Shown here in pieces: positions 54,891 through 64,000 of a stretch of DNA of 64,000 nucleotides (position 1 is its first letter; the number at the start of each line of letters is the position of its first letter). The notes beneath the pieces are model-generated. The model did no database searches. It saw nothing but the letters and a program-made list of their open reading frames with translations, and was not told where the DNA came from. This DNA comes from Glycine soja. Its lineage: Eukaryota > Streptophyta > Magnoliopsida > Fabales > Fabaceae. Position numbers and translations under genes: made by a program. The DNA lies in contig NC_041018.1 in assembly GCF_004193775.1 (NCBI RefSeq), positions 35,594,913 to 35,658,912 of the forward strand, given 5' to 3'.

Positions 54891-56626
54891 ATGTCGGATC
54901 CTCCAAATTTTGTCATTTTTAATAAATTTCAACCAATAACATAGAGTGTGATTAAAAAAGTGTGTTAGAAAGAGTGTTGTTAACATTTATCTTACTTATT
55001 TTTTTAATACTAAATTTAATGTTGATTACTACTATGGGGACAATCAATTTGTGTCATATAAGATCATGTTACAGTTCAAAGAAATCAGCAATAGATTTGA
55101 GATTTTAAGTCCACTTCATAATGTTTTAATGATTTTGAGTCATCTCTATTGTTTTAATTCAACCATGCTACATAAGAAAGGTTGGATGTTTGGAACTAAT
55201 TAAGATACTATAGTTTCATAGTTTTCATGTAAGTGAATTTAATGACACAAATTTCACACCATTGTGAATGTATGAATACATAATTTTGATGATGCCAAAG
55301 TAAAATCAAATAAGGTTGCTTCAAAGGAGAAACATTGCTTCAAGATTAATACAAGGTTGCTTCAACAAACAAAGTCTTGCTTCAAGATTAACTAAAGATC
55401 AAGCCTTAAAACAAAGTGTTTTCAAGACATCCAAGGCATTGGTAATGTTAAAAAGAGTTTTGAATTTGAATTTTGAACCTGTAATCAATTACCAGATATT
55501 TGTAATCGATTACTAGCAATGGAACTCTTGAAATTCAAATTCAAAAGTCATGACCCTTCAAAATATAACTGTGTAATTGATTACCAGAAACCTGTAATTG
55601 ATTACCAGTGAAAAATTTCAGAAAAAACTTTTTGAAAAGAAGCTTTTTGAAAAGACACATCTCTTCAAACCATTTTGAAAAGACACAAAGGGCCTATATA
55701 TGTGTGTGACTGATTTCAAAAAGCAAGAGAGAGATATTCCAAGAGAACTTCATTGCCAAATGCTCTCTCAACAACTCTTGCTCAAACACTTGCAAATCTA
55801 TTAAGAGTTCATCTAAGAACTTCAATTGTAATATCCTTCTCTTAAAGAGAGAATTCTTCTTCTTCCTCTTCTTATTCAAAGAGATTGATTAAGGGACCGA
55901 GGGTCTCTTAAATTGTAAGGATTCATGAACACATGGGAAGGGTTGTCCCTATGTGGTTCAGACTTTGTAAAAGGATTTTATAAAGAGAGTGACAAATCTC
56001 AAGTGGGTTGCTTGAGGATTGGACGTAGGCACGGGAAGTGGCCGAACCAATATAAATCGAGTTTGTATTTCTCTCTTCCCGTATCTCTTTTATTTTATTC
56101 CAATCAATTTTGTCTTGCATGTTTAAAGAACATTATTAAATTGATTGTTGCTTCTTCTTCTGCATTCTGAGCCTATCATATGGAAGGAGGGTTAAAAGTT
56201 TGTTAGTGGGAAATTAATTTATCCTGTCTTAAGTTATTGAGGCCGCATGTCCAACAACCATAACAAATGTTTTGAAAGATAAAGAATCGAAATAAATATT
56301 AAAAGTAAGATAAAGAAAAATAATAATTTAATCTTAGATTTATGTACTGGACACAATGCCATTGTTTTTTACTATCATTGTTTTTCCATTAGGTAATTTT
56401 TTTCTATTTAATTTGTTTGATGATTAGCTATTTTAATTACTAAAATGGTCAAAAAGCAAAGATTAAAGAGAGATTAGAGACATTAAAGATTGTGTATTTT
56501 TTTTAAGAGAAATAACCTAATTATAGATATAAGAGATAATTGAATAGTGAAAAATAATAATAATAATAATAATAAAATATAGTAAAATAAATAGAGCTTA
56601 ATGTGTATATATTGACCGTTTAATAT
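54716..56626. repeat. Tandem duplication, unit A (split by a solo LTR)
   Basis: Without the LTR and its target duplication (55263-56261) the unit is about 912 bp and matches 56627-57496. Shared phrases include GGAGACTCCAAAATTAATGA, ACCAATAACATAGA and TGTTTTGAAAGATAAAGAAT. Confidence 0.85.
55263..56256 (+). mobile_element. Solo LTR of a copia element related to the one at 55-6618
   Basis: 994 bp, starts TGTGAATG and ends GTCCAACA, flanked by ACCAT at 55258-55262 and 56257-56261. The empty site is preserved in the neighbouring unit at about 57110-57120, which confirms the boundaries. It shares TTTTGATGATGCCAAAG, GTAATCGATTAC-type palindromes and GGCCGAACCAATATAAATC with the minus-strand LTRs of the first element. 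The interior was lost by LTR-LTR recombination. Confidence 0.85.
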
Positions 56627-57496
56627 AGTAATAATTTTATTCTTCTTCTTTTTTTAAACATAACCTATTTGACTCTTATATCATTTCCTATTATATATCA
56701 ATCTCACTTTTTTGTTTTGGAGACTCCAAAATTAATGAGCCTCAAATATAAGATATACCTTTAAATCTCTTGGGTGCCTTTTAAAATTCGTTTAAATATG
56801 ATGTGGGATCCTCCAAATTTTGTCATTTTTAATAAATTTCAACCAATAACATAGAATGTGATTAAAAGAGTGTGTTAGAAAGTGTGTTGTTAACATTTAT
56901 CTTATTTTTTTTATACTAAATTTAATGTTGATTACTAAAGAAATCCGCAATAGATTTTACATTTTAAGTCTACTTGATAATGTTTTAATGATTTTGTGTC
57001 ATCTCTATTGTTTTAATTCAGCCATGCTACATAAGAAAGGTTGGAAGTTTGGAACTAATTACGATTAGTTTCATAGTTTTCATGTAAGTGAATTTAATGA
57101 AATAAATTGCACACCATAACCAATGTTTTGAAAGATAAAGAATCGAAATAGATATTAAAAGTAAGATAAAGAAAAATAATAATTTAATCTTAGATTTATG
57201 TACTGCACATAATGCCATTGTTTTTTTACTACCATTGTTTTTCCATTAGGTAGGTTTTTTCCATTTAATTTGTTTGATAATTAGCTATTTTAATTACTAA
57301 AATGATTAAAAAGCAAAGATTAAAGAGAGATTAGAAACATTAAAGATTGTGTGTATTTTTTCTAAGAGAAATAACCTAATTATAGATATAAGAGATAATT
57401 GAAAAGTGAATAATAATAATAATAATAACAATAATAATAAAATATAGTATAATAAATAGAGCTTAATGTGTATATATTGACCGTTTAAAATAGTTT
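56627..57496. repeat. Tandem duplication, unit B (without the LTR)
   Basis: Continuous copy of unit A that lacks the solo LTR, so the duplication came first. Ends in an (AAT)n stretch near 57408-57440 and GACCGTTTAAAATAG. Confidence 0.85.
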
Positions 57497-59429
57497 TCTA
57501 CTATCATTCAATAAAAAATCATTGTCTGAATTACTTTAAGATACTTATTTTAAATGTTCACAAACTTATCACACATAATGTGTTGTGATTGGATGATTGT
57601 GTAAAAAAATTTACATTGTTAGTGAATAACCATTTTTATTAAATAAATATGAACAACCATAAATTGATTATCCATAGCACTTTTGTATTTAATCTTTTTA
57701 ATATTGTGGTGTAAGGCATCCACCATGTTGACTCTTTAATTTTCTTAAATGGGTGGCATCAATACAATTGATTTCTTGGGTGTGAGTGGAGTTACAATCG
57801 TTGAAAATTACAAGTCAATTTCAGTAAAAATAATTTTTTTCTCGAACATAAATTTTGTAAGAATTTAGTAATAAATAAAATTTGAAGATATAATTAAGCA
57901 AATGTAAAATTATGAAGACATAAAATATTGTCCATGCTATTTATATTATATATAGAAAAGTAAAATTAATACATATTTTAAATGTTTAAATTATGCATTC
58001 AATTGAATTTACTACAAAAATGAATAGATATATTAAATTTTACATATGTATCTGTTTTGGGATGAACTTTCTCGTTTAGGATTAGAACCTACCTAACTAG
58101 AGCATCAAAGCGTGTAATTTGTCTTGCCTCTAGACCAAGCACGAGCTGTTTTAATAAACTAAATGTGATATAACTTAAATGTATTTTATCTCCATGATTC
58201 ACAAATATCATATATAATTAAATCAATCCCCCACATCACCAAAACTAAATATAGATCCGATTATTAAGACATGATAACACAAACAACAATATTTGGATTG
58301 GGTTGATCGGTACCCAAATGACCTAGGTAGTCGTTGGCTTTGGCCCGAAGACCGTAGGCGTTCCAATATCCAAAGTAATTTGTTAAAATAATACATATAT
58401 TAAATAATAAAATTAATATTTAATACTAAATTAACTTAATGAGATTATGAGTAAACATATTTAATATTTAATACTTAACGTTTAATATTAAGTATGAAAT
58501 GAGGTTTAATGTTCTCTAGACAAGTTAAATGTTAAATATTAAGTATTAAATATTTTTAATACTTAATACTAAAGTCAATTTAATATTTTATATATTAAAA
58601 TAATTTTAATACTTAATATATTCAATATTTAATACATAATATGTAATATTAAATTTATTCGGGTTTGTTAAAACCAATGCATATATTTATTATTTAATGC
58701 TAAAATCAATTTAATAGTTAATAAATTAAAATAATTTTAACCAACTTATAATTTATTATAAGTTATTCATTGTAAATATTATTTTTAAGTTTATCAACAT
58801 TTGACCACATTTAATATTTTAGATTTCATTATAAAGACTTTATATATGAAAATATTTGTTTTAAATGTCTCAACCTTGTCCGTCTCTTGAATTTTTTTCT
58901 TCCTACACTTTTATGTAAGAAAAAATATAGTGAATTTTATTACTCTTTTTATCCCAAAATGAATTTAGTTTTAGCTTTTGAAAAAAATTCCAAAAGAATT
59001 GATTTTATCACTTTTAAATGAGATATCAAAATATCTATACCTAGTATGTCTTGTAACAAATAATGTTGTCAAGACTTATTAATACATTATTGAATTAAAG
59101 AAAGAAAACAACGATATTTTAGTAAAATTGTTTCCTTATATTTATTTTCTTGGTCTATGAAAAACATTAAACGTTAGTATTTATGAGATAGAGAGAGTAA
59201 ATGTTTTTTTAACATTTTCAAGACATTATATTAAATGCATTTTACCTTTCTCTCTCTACTAAATGTTTTTTTTATTTAATGCTTTTAAAACATTAAATGT
59301 ATTTTATTTTTTGTTTAATACTTTCTGTATAAATATTAAAAATATTTGTGCAAAAATTTGAAAAAGATATAGGATTACTCAATTATAAATACCTTCTCAG
59401 ACCTTATGTTGTAAACACTTTGATTTTGA
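57497..59429. other. AT-rich gene-free sequence
   Basis: 58390-58740 is built of self-complementary phrases such as TTAATACTTAATATT and AAATATTAAGTATT. Apart from the tRNA-like relic at 58070-58148 nothing could be identified. Confidence 0.4.
58070..58148 (-). other. tRNA-like relic
   Basis: On the minus strand an A-box-like TTGGTCTAGAGGCAAGA and a B-box-like GGTTCTAATCC at tRNA spacing. It resembles the plus-strand tRNA-like sequence at 40688 (both start near CACGA/CGTGC and share TTGGTCTAG). The B box has lost the TTCGA core, so it is a decayed tRNA or SINE head. Confidence 0.4.
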
Positions 59430-59439
59430 TTAGTGAAAC

Positions 59440-60215
59440 ATATGGATAGTGCTCACGTGATAGTGGAAAACAAAGGTAGCAGTACCAACATATCCTTTAA
59501 CCTCAGCAAAGATCTCAACTACTTAGTCTTATCATACTCTGATGAGGAAAATTTGAAGGAAGCAGCAAGCGTGTATGTGACTATCTCTCTCCATAATGTA
59601 AACTAAAGCCATGTTGTTATCATTCAGAATGATTGTTAATTCTTTTGCCATGTTATTTTTCTTCCAATCTTTCATTATTTACATGTTTGGGTGTGAAAGT
59701 AAGTTATACTTTGACTTGAAATATTTTGATGGCAACTGGGATGAGGCTGAGATGTGAAAACTATCTTCAAGGTTCACAAAGGAAGAAAACAATAATTACT
59801 CTATCAAATTATACTTTGGTACAAGGAAACAAAAATCCTGAGCAAAAAGGAAGTAACATATGTATCAATTATTGCCATCAAAATATATCATGTTGATGAT
59901 GATAAGGTATATCTCTTTCTTCCTTCTAGAAAAGACATGCATTATTACATGTATAAATATTATTACATCTAGCTAGTTTCTATACCGTACAATTATATGC
60001 ATAATCTAAAAGAGGTACAATTTTTGCCTTCTCAAATACTTTCAATATTCTCATGCTAGTATTAATATTCTCTCCATGAATCATGTCAACTGCCAACCAA
60101 AATACAACCACTATTATGGCTACATTTAAAAACTCATTTTGGCTATATTTTAACAATAACTCATATTATGAGATGATTTATTTGTCAAGCTATTATTATT
60201 TTCTTAGGTAAAATA
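59440..60215 (+). pseudogene. Second, decayed TOPLESS-related gene copy
   Basis: The 5' part parallels 25051-25217, including the sequence before the start and LSKDLNYLVL and SDEENLKEAAS (LisH). 59695-59755 encodes SKLYFDLKYFDGNWDEAE, matching exon 2, then RFTKEENNNY and a stop in RKQKS. From 59870 the match jumps to the end of exon 10 and its intron (28640-28720), then exon 11 (60010-60050, CCTTCTCAAATACTTTCAAT), so exons 3-9 and most of 10 are deleted. Start, splice sites and frames are broken. It lies on the same strand as the intact copy. Confidence 0.8.
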
Positions 60216-60224
60216 GTTGTTGGT

Positions 60225-60560
60225 GTTTCATTATTTTGCAAAGCATAACAATCTTCATTGTACTTTTCTCCACACCCTAGCTATCCTCATTGTAATCTTC
60301 TACACCATAGAAAATTTCAATTGGGATATTCTCCACACCCTACAATCTTAAATCATGATTTTCTCCACACATTTCCAATCTTCAATTGTGATTTCTCACA
60401 CATCAGATAACATTATTACTTTTAATTTTTCACTTGTATTTTCTTAATTTTAAAGCTTTATCTCAATTTTTGGAGAAGTGTAATTGAATTTTTTCCACGC
60501 CTTAGCAATCTTCAATTGTTATTTTCTCACACTACAAATAACATTATTACTTTTGTGCTT
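60225..60560. repeat. Degenerate tandem repeats with TCTCCACACC and CAATCTTCAATTG
   Basis: Five or more irregular copies of about 50-60 bp combining TTCTCCACACCCTA and CAATCTTCAATTGTGATTTT. No coding signal. Confidence 0.6.
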
Positions 60561-60669
60561 TGATTTGTTTAATCCCTAACCTCTATCTCACTTTGTGGAT
60601 AGTAGTTGCAAAGAAAAACCATTTGCACCATTCATGTTTGATTTGTGCACCACTTGTGTTTGATTTGTT

Positions 60670-61448
60670 GTGAGTGTGATGATAAACCATTCACACCATT
60701 TATTTTTGATTTGTTATGAGTATGATGAAATTTTTATGGTTTTTTGTATTCATTTTAGGATAGCTTGAGTAAGGGTTCCTCCAACAAGAGTACAAGTTTG
60801 TTTAATTTGATAATATTCAATTTCATAGTATATTAGAGTAATTGAGAAAATTTTAACCTTTCACTTTTTTTCTTGTTATTACATTGTATCTAGTAGTTTT
60901 CAAGTACATTAATTTATACTTGTGATGTTTCTTTTGCTCATAAACAATATGGCTTGCAGAAGACAATACTGCTAAAAGATCATATGTTATAAACCAGGTA
61001 AGTGTGGAATCTTCAATGGAGTCAAAGTCTAAATGTTGGTGGTCATTAGTTTCGTTTACCACCAACATGTGGACTTCTGACTCCATCGAAGACTTCACAC
61101 TTACTTGGTTGATAACATACGATCTTTTAGGAGCATTGTCAGTATTCTCCAAGCTATACTGCTCATGGGCACCATAAACATGTCAAGTAAAAATGAATGT
61201 ACTTGAAAACTACTGGGTACAATGTAACACAAAAGAAAAGAAAAAAGTGAAAGGTTAAATTTTTCTCAAGTACACTACTATACTTTGAAACTGCATATTA
61301 TCAAATAACAAACTGTACTCTTGTTGGAGGAACCCTTATTCAAAGTATCCTAAAGTGAATACAATAAACCATAAAAAAATTAATCACACTCATAGTAAAT
61401 AAGAAATAAATGGTGCAATTGGTGCAAATGGTTTTTCATCACACTCAT
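60670..61448. repeat. Long inverted repeat (hairpin) with arms of about 375-390 bp
   Basis: Left arm 60670-61043 and right arm 61058-61448 are reverse complements along their length with scattered differences; loop 61044-61057. Matching landmarks: GGGTTCCTCCAACAAGAGTA in the left arm and its reverse complement near 61318-61340; AACCTTTCACTTTTTT near 60857 and its complement near 61240. Each arm contains an exon-like piece (SYVINQVSV) followed by GTAAGTGTG. Read as RNA from either strand it would fold into a long hairpin. Confidence 0.85.
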
Positions 61449-61725
61449 ATCAACCTCACATTTGTTTTGGAGACTCCAAAATTAATGAGCGCCAAATATA
61501 AGATATACTTTCAAGTCTCTTGAGTGCCTTTTAAATTTTCAATCACTATAGTACTATTTTGAATTTAAACCTCTAAATGATTTACTATTGACCATCCCAT
61601 ATTAAAGGATTTACTTATATTTTAATACTAAATTTAATGTTGATTACTACTCTAGGGACAATCATTTATAAGATCGTGTCACAACTCAAAGAAATCAGCA
61701 ACCAAATTTGAGATTTTAAGTCTAG
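61449..61725. repeat. Third copy of the 54.8/56.7-kb block
   Basis: Shares TTTTGGAGACTCCAAAATTA, ACTAAATTTAATGTTGATTA and AACTCAAAGAAATCAGCAA with 54805-55130 and 56710-56950. It lies downstream of the TOPLESS pseudogene, as the related block does for the intact gene. Confidence 0.75.
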
Positions 61726-62530
61726 GAGATGGATGGTGGCAAAAAATGGAACCAAATGGAGTCTAGAAGATGGGTTCAGAATAAATGTATGGACAACATC
61801 GTGGTTGAGAAAAACTAATAGTAATATTTTCATTGAGCCCATGAATGGTTTTTGAAGATCTTAGGGTCTTTGATTTAATTGATACTACCGATAATGGAAC
61901 TTGGAATCATGTTGTGGTAAAAAATCATTCAATTCTCGAAAGATGCAAATTATTTATCCATTCCACTACACCAGCTATAGCCTACATGTGGAGGTAAATG
62001 TATGGACAACATCGTGGTTGAGAAAAACTGATAGTAATATTTCCATTGAGCCCATGAATGGTTTTTGAAGATCTTAGGGTCTTTGATTTAATTGATACTA
62101 CTTATAATGGAACTTGGAATCAGGTTGTGATAAAACAATCATTCAATTCTCGAAAAATGAAAATTATTTATCCATTCCACTACACCAACTATAGCCTACA
62201 TGTGGAGGACAAATTAATTTGGAAGCGTGAAAAATAGGGTTGTTTTTCTGTCAAGTCAGCCTACAATTTTATTATGGGATCCTTAGTTGACAAGCATCAT
62301 CTATGGGTACCCGGAGAATGGATGCTGATTTGGAATTTAAAAATTCCACACAAAATGAAGATTTTTCTTGGGAGGTTGATTATAGGAATGCTTCAAACTT
62401 GCCAAAATCTTGTTTAGAAAGGTGTTAACATTTCTAGAATCTTTCCTTTTTGCAATAAAATTTTTGAAAATGATTGGCATGTGTTTTATAACTGTTCCTA
62501 TGCAAAGCAGGTTTGGTGCCTATTTTTTTT
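61726..62530 (+). pseudogene. LINE C-terminal relic with zf-RVT region
   Basis: Plus-strand pieces read RWMVAKNGTKWSLEDGF, FRINVWTTSWL and, further on, KSAYNFIMGSLVD, IWNLKIPHKMKIFL and NDWHVFYNCSYAKQVW. These are the segment after reverse transcriptase and the zinc-binding (zf-RVT) domain of plant LINE-type elements: W-x-x-x-P-x-K-x-x-x-F-x-W followed by C/H residues. Several stops and an internal 213-bp tandem duplication make it inactive. A CACTA element begins 31 bp after it. Confidence 0.65.
61782..62208. repeat. 213-bp tandem duplication inside the LINE relic
   Basis: 61782-61994 and 61995-62208 both start TAAATGTATGGACAACATCG and end CTACATGTGGAGG, with few differences, so the duplication is recent compared with the LINE itself. 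Confidence 0.9.
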
Positions 62531-62762
62531 ATAAACAATATTGTCATGAAAGTGCTCTCTCACTACTAAAAAAACATGTTTTAACATCGTTGAATCGAAG
62601 TCAGTTTTCAAAAAAATCGATGTAAAAAATAAGTGGTGACATTTTTGAAATTAAGTTCAATTTTTGTAAGACGATTTTGCAAAAATTGTCTTTGAAAGCA
62701 AGTGTTAAAAGATGATTTTCAAAAATCATCTTTAAAAGTAAGTTTTCAAGGACGGTGAAAAT

Positions 62763-63250
62763 TTGTCTTTGAAAACCTTTTTCATCTACGCTTTCAATTC
62801 CCTCAATTTTCGCATGCTCTCCCAATCTCTCTCGCGACATAGCTCTCTCATCCTTCCCACACTCACACCCTTTCCCTTCTCTGAACGCATCCACACCCAC
62901 GCCCACCACCGCCTCCATCTGCTTCCTCTCCCACTAACAACTCCATTTTCTTTTTCCTTTTGAGATCTCAAAATGTTGAAACCCCAAGGATACATCAAAG
63001 CCTGGGCCACCGATTTCGAACAGGCTGAGGCTGATGAGGCTATGGCTCATGCCACTACAATCGAGCCCCGAAACTTACCCAGTCTTAAGGAGGTCATGAT
63101 CTCCAAGCCCAAGAAGAATATGGGAACCAACATCATGCTTTCTGAGTTCAACCATTGCAGTTTTGACTAGGGCCTTACGCGTGATGAGATGTTTGCCCTT
63201 CTCACTAGTCCCAAGGAGCGTTTTGCTAAGGAAATGCAATTCAATATCAT
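62763..63250 (+). pseudogene. Gene-like fragment just inside the CACTA end, unrecognised
   Basis: C-rich 5'-leader-like sequence (62785-62960) precedes ATG at 62973. The frame reads MLKPQGYIKAWATDFEQAEA and goes on to SLKEVMISKPKKNMGTNIML, stops at 63168-63170 (TAG), and continues in frame as GLTRDEMFALLTSPKERFA to about 63250. GC content and codon style differ sharply from the surroundings, so this is probably a captured first exon. One in-frame stop breaks it. I do not recognise the source gene. Confidence 0.5.
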
Positions 63251-64000
63251 GGCAGTAATTTCTCCTCCTACGATCCTCCGGCGGTCGCTCGCTTGACCGC
63301 GACGGCAGCAACAATGAAGGCTTATGAAGGGGGAGGGAGGAGGCAAAAGGTCCTACATTGGATTGAAGAACGCCTTAGGAGAATTTTTCTCTAGGCTTTA
63401 TGATGTGTAGAGTTGATTGAAGAATGTATGTCAGCCTGAGTTCTCAGATTCATTGTAAATAGCTAATTTAATTTGAGTTATTGAAAATTTGATTTCTTTG
63501 TTCTAAATCTTGATATGTGGTTTTTATGAAAATGCCTTATGCTTTTGATTCACATTTATTCAACTGGTAGGAATGACATTGTTACTAATGGGTGTCTGGA
63601 AACATATTGATGGGTGTTTTCAGAAATGCCTTATGCTTTTGAGTCACATTTAATCCACTTTGATAAAAGTTTCCTCCAATCATGATTATATTGTCTATTA
63701 ATCTTGCATTAAGAATTTAAACCATTTTTTTAGGATGTGGTAAGAGCAAAAATGCACCTTTTTGATTATTGAATATATTTTTCTTGTTCTTATTTCATTT
63801 GTCGGATCCTAGATGGTCAGTCAGAGCTTCATGTGTTAGATTAGTAACTAGAAGTTTGGTAGATGTTGCTATTAGCTTTGAGGTAGTTATAAATGCTTGT
63901 TTAGTTTTCATAGGCAGCGTATTCATTTACACGATCTTGTCTTCTGCATCTTTTCTCATTCAGTGCTTAGTTTATTTTCTATTTTAAGTATTTAAAAAAT
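63251..64000. other. Unclassified sequence inside the CACTA element
   Basis: A short GC-rich piece (63260-63320, TCCGGCGGTCGCTCGCTTGA) may be from another captured gene. CTTATGCTTTTGA(T/G)TCACATTTA occurs twice (about 63537 and 63629). No firm coding call. Confidence 0.35.

Larger units (their letters stand above)
62561..64000. mobile_element. Left end of another gene-carrying CACTA element (runs out of the window)
   Basis: CACTACTAAAAAAA at 62561, identical in its first 14 bases to the left end at 34165. Subterminal motifs TTGTCTTTGAAA, GATTTTCAAAAATCATCTTT and AAGGACGGTG follow to about 62780, then gene-like sequence. The right end is outside the window. Confidence 0.6.

Overview
The window reads as a repeat-rich, gene-poor stretch of a legume nuclear genome, most likely Glycine (soybean). 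The organism is inferred from AT-rich introns with plant GT..AG sites, a TOPLESS-type plant corepressor gene, Ty1/copia, Ty3/gypsy, LINE and CACTA elements, and the palindrome GTAATCGATTAC, which I know as very common in soybean repeats. No database search was possible.

Layout. 1-10820 is a nest: a Ty3/gypsy element (5' LTR piece 1-54 plus 6619-7645, 3' LTR 8107-10820) whose 5' LTR was hit by a minus-strand, gag-only copia derivative (55-6618, target duplication GCTAA). 12420-12982 and 18308-18412 are exon relics of a YLPM1-like gene; between them lie a deleted gypsy element (13724-16950) and a second LTR relic. 18720-24360 holds CACTA, LINE and unclassified AT-rich DNA. 25137-30311 is the one clearly intact host-type gene: a 14-exon TOPLESS-related protein of 585 residues that keeps the N-terminal tetramerisation/EAR-binding part and the C-terminal WD repeats but lacks the middle of the usual ~1,100-residue protein.

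34165-47968 is a complete CACTA transposon (inverted ends CACTACTAAAAAA, target duplication ACA) packed with exon-like fragments of unrelated host genes: ribosomal protein S24, an RBP45/47-type RRM, MMS19 and several unrecognised ones. A full-length, very young Ty1/copia element (39841-46423; two 512-bp LTRs identical by eye; target duplication GAAAT) is nested in it. Its coding region has all expected catalytic motifs, and its start codon may lie in the LTR and be joined to gag by a 1.3-kb intron.

49.5-62 kb is a decayed duplicate zone: upstream and downstream flanks of the TOPLESS-related gene recur at 50.2, 54.5, 56.6 and 61.4 kb, and a broken second copy of the gene lies at 59.44-60.22 kb. 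In between are a long-inverted-repeat MITE (51205-51677), a solo copia LTR (55263-56256, target duplication ACCAT), a 0.9-kb tandem duplication, a 0.78-kb inverted repeat (60670-61448), a LINE relic with a 213-bp tandem duplication, and the left end of another gene-carrying CACTA element (62561 to the window edge).
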